From Margaritifera margaritifera (taxonomy: Eukaryota > Mollusca > Bivalvia > Unionida > Margaritiferidae), in the NCBI GenBank assembly GCA_029931535.1, contig JAQPZY010001200.1, forward strand, positions 1,327,501-1,391,500: a stretch of DNA of 64,000 bases. The letters run 5' to 3'. This document shows, one piece after another, positions 54,976-63,802 of this stretch. Below the pieces are notes generated by a model. That model was not told where the DNA came from, ran no database searches, and saw only the letters and a program-made list of their open reading frames with translations. Made by a program: the position numbers and the translations under genes. Each line of letters opens with the position of its first letter. Position 1 is the first letter of the stretch.

Positions 54976-55959
54976 GGAGTACGTAACTAGTATAATGGTG
55001 ACATATGTCACAGAGCATCATTAGGGTGACAGAATGACATTGTGTTGTGTTTTGAAACTGTAACACATATTTGTATTTGAACCCATGAAAATAAATTATA
55101 ATTCCTATTATCAATAGGAATTATTCATGGAAGAAACAACAAAATCTTAATTTTAAACGAAAACACATTTGTCGCCTTAATACTGCCTCGGCATATTGCT
55201 TACATACAAATGTGACAGTCAAAACATCCTTATGGCGACAGAATCTTCACATGCACATTCTATTTAATCCAGTATTAAGGCGACAATTGTTTCTAAGGCT
55301 CAGTTGTCATACCAAACAAAAAGGAAAATAAAAGTGTATTTTAACATGATCAGAATTATAAATCTATGTCTTTTAAAACTGTATTACTACGTATGCACAT
55401 CCATTTGCAAACACTTTTATGCTGAATTTTTGTTTTTAAGTGTAATAAGGGAGAGGGGTATAGAGGGTGTTCAGAAACTGAAATGTTATTTTCAAGCGAT
55501 ACAAATTCTTTAACTCCTTTTGAAGGTGTGTAGTCAAAATATTTTAGGTACCAAGAATAGATTAAATTAAAAAACATTTCAAAACCCATATCCTCCACTC
55601 ATCACCCCATTAATATTTCGGTTTCCTACGTGTGCCACGAGCTGAACCTATCAAAGTTGAATTCTCGTACATTTACTGGTATTTTATTCCATGTTGAAAT
55701 GACCTAAACGTTTTTCAACTTTTATGTTCGAAATCTAACAGAGCTATAACCCTTAATTTTGGCTCCCACTAATATGGCATATATGTGTTTTATAAAAAAA
55801 TACCTACTAAAATAATTTCCTGATTTGCCGTTTTGACGAAATCAAAGAAAGGGAAAATTAACTAAGCAAGAAAGTTAAGGTAATGTTTTTATATATTTAG
55901 AAAGAAAGAACATTACGCCAAAACGGAAATCCATATCGACATGTTCTTTTTACCAGTAG

Positions 55960-58790
55960 ACTTTTTATGATGTCTAGTTTGTCTTAAATGAAAAATAATG
56001 CCGATCTGACAGCCAATATGGCCACCATGGCCGCCATCTTGAAAATCTTGTTATCGCTACTTCTCCTGAATGGATGGTTGTATTTACATGGGATTTTCAC
56101 CAAAAGACTTATAATGAGATCTAGTTGGTCCTAAATGAAAATGGTGCCGATCTTATATCCAATATGGTTTCCATGGTAGCCATCTTGAAAATAGTGTTAT
56201 TGCTGAAGAATATCAGAGATGGTTGGAATATTAGGCAGTTAAAATGAAGAAACGGTCTTATCTTTGATTATTGAAAATTCTTTTCGGCTAGTAGAGCGCC
56301 ATTTAATTCTGAGGGACTCTTGTTTGTTATATTCGCAGAAACCAACAGCAATTCAAAGTTTAGGAAGCCTTGCAATTGTTGCTGTTCAAACATCAACAAG
56401 AACTGTATAAATATTGAAACATTTGCTAAATAAAGCTTATCAAAGGTTGTTTACTACGGGTAAATCTCTATTCTATATTATAGTCAACATGAATACTTCG
56501 TAAATGTTTCTGTTGAAGATTTAAACCAGATTAGCGTTTGTAAAATATGTATGCCCACAATGTAAACAGTATAATTTTCAAAGCTACAAAATTAGTAAAA
56601 ATTTGAAAAATCGTTCTTATCATCTGAAAATCTAATCAAGTTATCTACACATGCCTATAAACATGCTTAACGAATGCCTTTTTGTCTGCATTTAGTGGCT
56701 TTTGTTCAGTCGAGCTCATCATGTTTGCAATAAAAAATTCACAGTCCAAACAATATTCAACAACAGTCCCTTGAAGGTCCTGATGCTCTACTGGGCGAAA
56801 AAAAAATCCAGGAATTCAAGATAAGACCATTTCTTCCTTAAAACTGCTGCGTGTTTAAACCATCTCTGATTTTCTTCAGCAATAACAAGATTTTCAAATT
56901 AACTGCTGCAATAGACATATTGGAAATCAGATTGGCACCATTTTCATTTAAGACAAAGTAGACATCATTAGAAGTCTTTTGGTCAAAACCACATGTCATA
57001 ACAAGCATCCATTCAGGAGGAGTAGTGACAACAACATGTTCATAACAGCCATCATGGCAGCCGTTTTGGATGTACGACTAGCACCATTTTTATTTAAGAT
57101 CAACTAGGTATCATACGAAGACTATTGGTGAAAACCCCATGTTGATATAGCCATTCATTTGGGAGTAGAGATAACAATATTTTCAAGATAGCCACTACGG
57201 CGGACACATTGAGGGTTAGTCATTTTCATTTAGGACCAAGTAAATACCCTAAGAACTCTTCTGATGAAAAGCCAACCTCAAAATGACTTTCCCTTTAAGA
57301 GGAGTAGCTAAAACAACATTTTCAAGATGGCCACATATTGGACGTAAGCAGTGGCGGTGTGAGGGGGCAATGTTCTTTAGTGGCGCCCCTTCTTTGCCTC
57401 TGAGAACAGTTTTATGTCAGTTGCTAACCTCCATCCCCTCCCCCTCTAAATATAAGTTTTGTGAAGAATTGCCCTCGTTACTCTAAGGTGAGGTGAAATA
57501 CTATGAAAATTTTAGCTGCAAAAAAATAGCTTTCGACAGCGCCCCCTTCGCCTGGCGCCCGGGGGCAATTGCATCACCCTCCATCCCTCTCGCGCTGCCA
57601 GATCAGCACCATTTTAATTTAAGATCGACCCAACATTATAAAAAGTCTTTTAACGAAAACCCCATGATAATATGACCATTCATTCATGTGAAGTAGTGAT
57701 AACAAGATTTTGAAGGTTGCCACTGTCCCAGCCATATTAGACCCCAGATCAGCACCATTTTCATTTAGGACCAAGTAGACATCACAAGAAGATTTTTGGT
57801 GAAAACTCCATATAAATATGACTTTCCGTTCAGGAGGAATAGCGATAAAAAGATTTTCTAGATGGCTGCAGTGGCGGCCATATTGGAACTCAGAATGGTA
57901 CCATTTTCATTTAGGACCTAGTAGACATCACAAAAAGGCTTTTAATGAAAACCTCATGTTGATAGGACCATCCATTCATGAGGATTGGAAATAACAAGAT
58001 TTTCAAGATGGCCGCTGGATGTCAGACCAACACCATATTCATTTAAGACCAACTAGACATCATTAGAAGTATTTTGGTTAAAACCCCACGTCAATATAAC
58101 TTTCTGTTGAGGAGGAGTTGCGATAAGAAGATTTTCAAGATGGTTGCCGTGGCTGCTATATTGGACTTCAGATAGGCACCATTTTTATTTAGGGCCAATT
58201 AGACGTTTTTTTTAGTGATATTATCATCCATGTAGGAGGAGTAGCGATAACAAGATTTTCAAGATGGCTGCCGTGGCGGCCATATTGGATATCAAATCGG
58301 CACCATTTTCATTTAGGACCAATTAGACACCATAAGAAGTCTTTCAGTGAAAACCCCATGTTGATACGACCATTCATTCAAGAGGAGTAGCGATAACAAG
58401 ATTTTCAAGATGGCTGCCATGGCGGCCATATTGAAATGTCATTTAGGCACCATTTTCATTTAGGACCAACTACATATCATAAGAAGTCTTTTAATGAAAA
58501 CCCATTGTTGATATGACCATTCATTCAGGAGGAGTAGCTATAACAAGATTTTCAAGATGTCCACTGTGGCGGTCATATTAGATGTGCGAGCAGCATCATT
58601 TTCATTTAGGGCCAACTAGACCATGGGATGAATGTGTGTATAAAGTTTCATAGCAATCCTCCAAGTAGTTTAGGAGGAGTAGCGATAACAAACTTTTGTT
58701 AACGGACGGACGGACGACGGACAACAGACCATCCCATAATCTCTTCTGGTATATGACCAGTAGAGCGAAAAATGTATTAAACAAATTGAA
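55960..58790. repeat. Large foldback repeat of ~150-bp units
   Basis: The left part (55980-56345) carries about two units with ATGGCCGCCATCTTGAAAAT and GGTCCTAAATGAAAATG. The right part (56760-58690) carries about a dozen units in the opposite orientation, with AACAAGATTTTCAAGATGGC and CATTTTCATTTAGGACCAA. The sequence next to the loop (GCTGAAGAATATCAGAGATGG near 56200, its complement near 56865) is also mirrored. The right end has an ACGGACGGACGGACGACGG run near 58700 and CCAGTAGAGCG, matching CTAGTAGAGCG near 56290. It is probably a foldback transposon with internal tandem amplification. A small unlike insert sits at about 57340-57600. Confidence 0.8.
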
Positions 58791-59180
58791 AAATTGCTAT
58801 AATGGCCTGAAAATTTAATCAGATCATCTATCAAATTTAATTTGTTTATGTGGAGTGGTTTTTACGCAATTATGCTCTCAAGTTTTTATTATTTTTGCGC
58901 AAGCATTGTTACAGATAAATGGACATGACCAAATCAAGATGTCCCTGCTGCAATAGGAGCAGGGGTCTTAAAAGCCCCCAATGTTACAAAATGTGAATAA
59001 AATGGAATATTGCTATAATGGCCTGAAAGTCTAATCAGATCATCAATATACACACAAAAAAAATATGCTACAAAAATTTCATGGCTCTATGTTTATTTAT
59101 TTTTTATGTGCTATTGTGCTCAAACAGATTTTTTATCGGCGTATAGATGGACAGTAGTACAGTATTATACCCATCTGCGA
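58790..59180. repeat. Two diverged direct units adjoining the foldback element
   Basis: TTGCTATAATGGCCTGAAA followed by a TAATCAGATCATC-type stretch occurs near 58793 and again near 59012. A weaker relative lies near 56600 inside the foldback loop. Confidence 0.6.
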
Positions 59181-59760
59181 TACTCTGGGGGCATGAAAGA
59201 TCCTAGAAAATAGTTTCCGTTTGAAGTGCAAGTAACGAAATAAGGACGGTTTTCAAAAACAAAAAATATAATTCTCCATTTATTGTCAGTTTCCATGCTC
59301 AGATGCATACCTTTTTGTTATGATTGTTAGGCACACCTTCATACTATGATGGACAGACAAATCAAATTCAAAAAATACTAGTAACTGATTTTTTTATGTG
59401 ATTGCAAAGAAAAACACAGTAAGTTTCTCAGAAATATGTACTTTGTTCGTTAGTACAGATATATTATGTGATTACTTAGCACAAATTTCATATTACCTAC
59501 AACCTTTTTAAATACATTATTTGCAATTTGTGAATGAACTTTAACTCACATGAGATAAATCTGTTATAAGTAGTAGGGGGGGGGGGCGATTGAGGGAGAG
59601 TGTGGGCACTTGGAGGAATCTATGGACGTTTAACATGGGGGGGGGGGGCTCTTGGGGGAAAAAGTGAAAAGTTTATAGGGAATTGGGGCCTCTACAGGGA
59701 AAACGGGAGTTTTTTAACGTGGCGGGAGTGTGGGTGGGGTGTGGGAGGGAATAGAATTAA

Positions 59761-59794
59761 TCTTTCTTGATAAAGGGTGGTCCTGGTAAGGACC
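59761..59794 (-). terminator. Histone-mRNA-type 3' processing signal 1
   Basis: On the minus strand, GGTCCTTACCAGGACC (59779-59794) forms a 6-bp stem with a 4-base loop. It is preceded by CCAAC and followed by ACCC, as in metazoan replication-dependent histone mRNAs. Nine bases downstream is CAAGAAAGA (59761-59769), the classical histone downstream element that U7 snRNA pairs with. It lies 27 bases after the stop codon of the gene at 59822-60109. No AATAAA is nearby. Confidence 0.75.
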
Positions 59795-59821
59795 GTTGGA
59801 TTTTTGTTTGTTAGAGTTTAT

Positions 59822-60109
59822 TTAGAGGAGGTGTGGGCACCTCCCTGACTTTGCCCTACATGCAGGGCAGCTCCCCCTCCATTTAGCTGCACTCATACCT
59901 CTTTTGTTTCCCTTTTTAAAAACAAAGGGAGGATGGTCTGCTTCAGACTCCCACTCCTCTTCCATCATCCAGTCGGGCTTGATGGGAATTTTGCTTTCCC
60001 TCTCCTCCTTCTCCCTCTTCTCCTTCTCTTTCTTTTCTAGACCTTGGAGGAGGTGCCACGCCACCTCTAAATGAACTCTAACTTGTCTTATTATTTCAAC
60101 TTTGTTCAT
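59822..60109 (-). CDS. Small charged protein of the Polinton-like element, 95 residues
   Basis: The start is ATG at 60107-60109 in good context (AAAG before ATG); the stop is TAA at 59822-59824. The N-terminal half is helical and ends in a strongly charged Lys/Glu block (residues ~26-40). The middle is acidic with Trp (DWMMEEEWESEADHP). The C-terminus is basic with CPAC and a later Cys (SCPACRAKSGRCPHLL), possibly metal-binding. It has its own TATA promoter and a histone-type 3' end. It is not a histone and I do not recognise it. The adenovirus core/packaging analogues of this element class are one possibility, unproven. Confidence 0.62.
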   Translation of the reverse strand: MNKVEIIRQVRVHLEVAWHLLQGLEKKEKEKREKEERESKIPIKPDWMMEEEWESEADHPPFVFKKGNKRGMSAAKWRGSCPACRAKSGRCPHLL

Positions 60110-60152
60110 CTTTGTTGAATAAAACTAGATAGCTTAACCGGTGAAGACGTGG

Positions 60153-60190
60153 TTTTAATATACTAGAAGCGCGGACGTGAAGGAAAACAT
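60153..60190 (-). promoter_or_regulatory. Promoter of the 95-residue gene: GCGCGGACG box plus TATA
   Basis: GCGCGGACGTGAAGGAAAA (as written on the plus strand, from 60169) lies next to TATATTAAAA on the minus strand (60153-60162), about 45 bases upstream of the ATG. The same box with the same spacing to a TATA precedes the next gene (61018-61054). Confidence 0.6.
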
Positions 60191-60238
60191 CCCTTACACC
60201 TAAAAAAACAAAAAAACATCACCCCACTACCCCGCGTC

Positions 60239-60264
60239 TGACGTCATTCATTCTACGTCATTCA
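60239..60264. promoter_or_regulatory. CRE-like site and repeated ACGTCATTCA
   Basis: The palindrome TGACGTCA is at 60239-60246. ACGTCATTCA occurs at 60241-60250 and 60255-60264. A third, partial GCGCGGACC box lies at 60308-60316. This intergenic stretch lies 50-150 bases upstream of the promoter of the 95-residue gene, so the sites may be enhancer elements for it. Confidence 0.4.
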
Positions 60265-60438
60265 TGGCTTCGCGGAGTTTACACTCCATGACCCTTGAGT
60301 CTAAAAAGCGCGGACCTAAAAGAAACTACTTTTGATAAAAAAATCAAAAACCTATACACCATACTATCCCTAAATATTTATACAAACATATATAAAAACA
60401 CACACTTATAGATATTTTGGCAATATTTGAGAGTAGTA

Positions 60439-60475
60439 ATCTTTTTCTAGAGATTGGGTGGCCCTAAGAAGGACC
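60439..60475 (-). terminator. Histone-mRNA-type 3' processing signal 2
   Basis: On the minus strand, GGTCCTTCTTAGGGCC (60460-60475) forms a 6-bp stem (one G-U pair) with loop TCTT. It is preceded by CCCAAC and followed by ACCCAA. A purine-rich AGAAAAAGAT (60439-60448) lies 11 bases downstream, like a histone downstream element. It is 78 bases after the stop codon of the gene at 60554-60940. Confidence 0.75.
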
Positions 60476-60553
60476 GTTGGGTTTTAAGAAGTTATGTTTT
60501 TGCTTTTAACTTCTTAAGGTGGATGTAGCCGTGGCAGTAGCAGCTCCAGCAGG

Positions 60554-60940
60554 TCAGCCACGTTTAGCGATAGTAGGTCTTACCGCTTTCAGACAGGCAG
60601 GTCTCTTTCGGGTGAAAGAGAAAGTAAATTCCTCGCAGTCAATCTTGCATTGGACTTCACCGTCAAATAGTTTGCTGGACTGCTGCTGCTGCATAAGTTG
60701 TTGCTGTTGCTGCTGTTGTCTTTGTTGCTGCTGTTGCTGCTGCTGCTGTAGGCGTTGTGCTGCTTCCCATTCTGTTCTTTCTCTAAGTATTTCTTCTCTC
60801 AGGACCTCTTCTACTAGATCATGAGCCATTTGAATGAACGTCATCGTCTTTCTCTCTGGGTTGGTCTCCATCAAATGATTCTTCACCCTCATTATGTTCA
60901 CCATAGCTTCATTCAGCTTTGTAATCTTGGTGGCAGCCAT
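60554..60940 (-). CDS. Poly-Gln coiled-coil protein of the Polinton-like element, 128 residues
   Basis: I place the start at the ATG 60938-60940 (AAGATGG, good context). The longer frame to 60988 begins with TTG and lies too close to the TATA. Residues 1-65 are helical and amphipathic (ITKLNEAMVNIMRVKNHLME; DLVEEVLREEILRERTEWEA). Next comes a Gln-rich tract of ~25 residues with few interruptions, then a basic tail (SFTRKRPACLKAVRPTIAKR). Helix plus poly-Gln suggests a self-associating, nucleic-acid-proximal protein. No family recognised. It is expressed from its own promoter with a histone-type 3' end, like its neighbour. Confidence 0.65.
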   Translation of the reverse strand: MAATKITKLNEAMVNIMRVKNHLMETNPERKTMTFIQMAHDLVEEVLREEILRERTEWEAAQRLQQQQQQQQQRQQQQQQQLMQQQQSSKLFDGEVQCKIDCEEFTFSFTRKRPACLKAVRPTIAKRG

Positions 60941-61017
60941 CTTCTTCTTCTTTTTCTTCTTGGAACTGTTGAGATCTTGACGAGTCAACGAGAATGACTA
61001 CACTGGCCAGTGATCCG

Positions 61018-61054
61018 CCTTATATGCTTAACGCGCGGACGCGATGGAAAACAT
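61018..61054 (-). promoter_or_regulatory. Promoter of the poly-Gln gene: GCGCGGACG box plus TATA
   Basis: GCGCGGACGCGATGGAAAA (plus-strand writing, from 61033) is followed on the minus strand by CATATAAGG (61018-61026), about 80 bases upstream of the chosen ATG. The box is nearly identical to the one at 60169-60187. Confidence 0.62.
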
Positions 61055-61234
61055 GGTAAGGTTTTTTATTCAGATCGACAGGGAGATCACAGATAGAGGA
61101 AGAAAAAGGTTTAACTTTTTTTTAGATCGATAGAAAGAGAGAGAAAAGAACATATTCATTATTTTTTTCAAATTCAATAAAAAAAACCACACAACACCAT
61201 TCTTTTTTCAACAATCCACAAAATTTTGTTTATT

Positions 61235-61245
61235 CAACAATAACT
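61235..61245 (-). promoter_or_regulatory. Candidate poly(A) signal after the protease gene
   Basis: A minus-strand TTGAATAAAC-type sequence with AATAAA lies about 50 bases beyond the protease stop. No histone-type stem-loop was found here, in contrast to the two small genes. Confidence 0.4.
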
Positions 61246-61284
61246 ATTCTAACAATAAAAAACTAACCATTCAACCATAAATTT

Positions 61285-61854
61285 TCAAACAGGAACATAT
61301 TTACAAGGCTGACAACGTTGGGAAGGTAAAGTAAATGTCAAACTTTCTACATTCACATCATCATTTTGATGTACACTACGATTGTGAGCTAAAGACAAGA
61401 GATAACCATAACGTTGACAAAACCATTGTTGTATTTTAGCATCATTTCTAACATAGTCACTATCAAAATAAGTCAGTAAATGTTCTAAGGAATATCCAAG
61501 ACTTCTTTGATGAAGATAATGAACACAATATTGTCCACACACCATGGAATCTGATCCTTGTAGTCTCACATTATTGAATCGAGTTGAGACGGCATTTCTT
61601 CTCATAAACTCGATGATGTCTTTTTCCAAAGGAGGTAATCCATAAGAATCAAAATATTCCACACAGTGATCGTTGGGAAAGTACACGGCAATCCAATGGG
61701 TTCCTGGTAGATGACTGTCGTCGGTATTGATGACATAGGCATGAACGTTTTTCGGTTTACAATGAGGTAGTTCATCTTTAGCACATACCACAGGATTCCA
61801 AGAAGAAGTATAGGAACTACGATTCAATAAGTAATGAAGTTCCCTGGTATCCAT
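61285..61854 (-). CDS. Adenain-type cysteine protease of the Polinton-like element, 189 residues
   Basis: The start is ATG 61852-61854; the longer frame to 61893 begins with GTG. The family (adenovirus-protease/Ulp1 fold) matures capsid proteins of adenoviruses, adintoviruses and Polintons. Visible catalytic residues: His53 in GTHWIAVYF, Asp69 in VEYFDSYG, Gln99 in VRLQG and Cys106 in MVCGQYCVHYL. Their order and spacing agree with adenain, and the length fits. The frame is intact. It starts 8 bases after the stop of the Cys/His gene, which suggests co-transcription. The C-terminal ~40 residues are Asn/His/Cys-containing and less typical. Confidence 0.85.
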   Translation of the reverse strand: MDTRELHYLLNRSSYTSSWNPVVCAKDELPHCKPKNVHAYVINTDDSHLPGTHWIAVYFPNDHCVEYFDSYGLPPLEKDIIEFMRRNAVSTRFNNVRLQGSDSMVCGQYCVHYLHQRSLGYSLEHLLTYFDSDYVRNDAKIQQWFCQRYGYLLSLAHNRSVHQNDDVNVESLTFTLPSQRCQPCKYVPV

Positions 61855-61862
61855 TTTTTTCT

Positions 61863-62417
61863 TCAATGGAAATAATGAGCCAGTAATGCACACCTGACTT
61901 TAAACTTGAATTGATCTGTCTTGTAATTCCAGGAATATTCACGTCGGATAGGTTCTGCACTCTGTTCAATGAGTCCTTCGATCCGTTTGATCTCCCGAGG
62001 AATGAGTGGAGGAGAAGAAATCTGCAAGACTTTATACCACTGCGTCAACACGTGTTCATCTGAGATGTTTAACCAGGCATTTTCCAAATATTCATCCAAT
62101 TGTTCTTCGCCTGTCATCATCATACATTTGTCGTGTTGTATCTGACTGGGATGATCGGTTTGACATCCATAACATTGTTCTTTAATCAGACTGTTTATGA
62201 TTGGACTCAATTCCTGAGCATAACAGGTTACTAACTGTTTTTCGTGTTCTGGCCATCGAGAAGGATAAATTCCAACAAACTCGGTAACAGTATTAGTCTC
62301 TTCTTTTTTAGGTTCTGAACGAATGACTTCGTCATTATCATCCTTTGTGGTAGTTGGTGACTGGTGAATCACTTCACAAAATCCCTCATCTATCTCCATT
62401 GGTTCTACGTTCTGCAT
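61863..62417 (-). CDS. Cys/His-motif protein of the Polinton-like element, 184 residues
   Basis: The start is ATG 62415-62417. The N-terminal ~45 residues are acidic and probably disordered (PMEIDEGFCEVIHQS; SEPKKEETNTVTEF). A central CYGCQTDHPSQIQHDKC block gives C-x2-C-x3-H-P-S-Q-x2-H-x2-C, a plausible zinc site. The C-terminal third has helical Trp-containing segments (LENAWLNISDEHVLTQWYKV). Proteins with the CxxC...HPSQ...H motif accompany such capsid/protease cassettes in invertebrates, as far as I recall; their function is unknown. The frame is intact and lies between capsid and protease genes, with 71 and 8 bases of spacing. Confidence 0.68.
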   Translation of the reverse strand: MQNVEPMEIDEGFCEVIHQSPTTTKDDNDEVIRSEPKKEETNTVTEFVGIYPSRWPEHEKQLVTCYAQELSPIINSLIKEQCYGCQTDHPSQIQHDKCMMMTGEEQLDEYLENAWLNISDEHVLTQWYKVLQISSPPLIPREIKRIEGLIEQSAEPIRREYSWNYKTDQFKFKVRCALLAHYFH

Positions 62418-62488
62418 CTTTGTTTCTTTTTCTTCTAATAGTCTACAATCACTTCTCTCAAACTGTTGATCTCTAGAGTGTTATCAAA

Positions 62489-63793
62489 TTATGCATACAA
62501 GATGACGTTCACTGTCTGGGCTAGAGCTTGACCAAACTGAAGTTCCACACGAAGAGGGCCTGATTTTATAGGGTGGAAATGTCCTTCATCGCTGCCTTGG
62601 TCCGGAGTGAAATCAAATCCCCACAAGGCATACCCTCCTGCATAATCCTCGTACGAAATGCCGTGGCTGGTGTTGGTGCCTAACTGTCCTGTGGCTTCAT
62701 ACAGGGTCAAGTAAGATCGTAAGTAATTTCTCTGACCACCAAAGTCAGGTTCAAAAGGTCTGGTACACAACGTCTTACCATCTCGACTGACATCTATCTT
62801 GGTGACGTTAAAGTGTTCAAACTGGAATGGATTCTGAGTGATGGTTCCGTTGAAGGCTGCATTAGAAACCATACCAATGATCAAGCGTTTGGGGAGCTGC
62901 CCTTGGAAGATGTGATCTTCGACTATGGATCAGAGTCCAGCGGCTGCAGTAAAGGTTTTCACTTCCACGCGTCTAAGAGGATACTTAGCAGTGGTTCTGC
63001 TCAAGGTTTGACTGATGTCGTTAGCTACTTTGGGTAAGATTTCCACACGTCGAACGTAAAGTTTGGCTTGTTGAATGATGGTTTTCCACTCGTTAGAAAA
63101 AGCTATCAAATGGAAAGCGGCACTACTACGATTTAGTCTCAGACGTACATCTACTCCGTTCAACAAATACTTGTCTTCCAACCACATGTCCAAATGCAAA
63201 CGATCCATCAGTTCTAAACTGTTCCCTCTGATTTTCTTTCGGCGGTCGTTAAATCCCACATTATGTGGATCTGCTGGAATTATTTTATGAGCAGCATCAT
63301 CAGTCTGGTCAATCCTCGCCCCTACTGACGGGGATATGTCGTTGAAGGCACCCGCGGTGTCAGGTTTCCAGACCACAGAAGCATCCAGATGAGTGTTCTT
63401 GGCATCTTTTCCGTACGACAAGAGATTTTCCAAATAAGCACGGTAAGGGTAAGTATCCAAACTGCTGCTGATCAGTTTGTTATTCAAGTACAAATCTATT
63501 CCACTGAACAAAGAATGAAAGAAATTATTGACGGGAGCTACTAGGGAAGCTTCCACAGGAAGGCTGTTGTCACTTTTTTGTACTAGCAGTTTTAGGTACA
63601 AGTAACTGTTATTCAGATCGATGTAATCTTCGGTTTGTCCTTTGATATCAAATTCGATAGGAGCTGAATCCGTCAAAGACGATACAGGATGAAATTCCAC
63701 CCATTGGGATTCTTGCATTGTCATCATGGTGGGACGCATAGAAAACAGATCTAGTTCGGACTTGGTACATTCGCAAGAATCTCGGTGCATCAT
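62489..63793 (-). pseudogene. Polinton/adintovirus-type major capsid protein, one in-frame TGA
   Basis: The first ATG is at 63791-63793. The upstream part (287 codons, to TGA at 62930-62932) and the downstream part (146 codons, 62929-62489) are in the same frame, so a single stop interrupts an otherwise full-length (~434-codon) double-jelly-roll capsid protein of the hexon-like type. Family features: the early VEFHPVSSLTDSAPIEFDIK, the VNNFFHSLFSGIDLYLNN block, RNSLEL-like IRGNSLELMDRLHLD, and in the second part GQLPKR and NAAFNGTITQNPFQFEHFNV. The TGA lies at a conserved loop between the two halves. It can be a genuine mutation (dead element), an assembly error or a readthrough site; sequence alone does not decide. 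Confidence 0.82.
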
Positions 63794-63802
63794 TTTCACA
63801 GT

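Noticed and set aside
59822..60940. Histone genes, suggested by the stem-loop 3' ends
   Set aside because: Neither product (95 residues with a Lys/Glu block, 128 residues with poly-Gln) resembles any core or linker histone.
62930..62932. Selenocysteine at the in-frame TGA of the capsid gene
   Set aside because: The family has no selenoproteins, the position is a surface loop and I see no evidence of a SECIS element; mutation or error is simpler.
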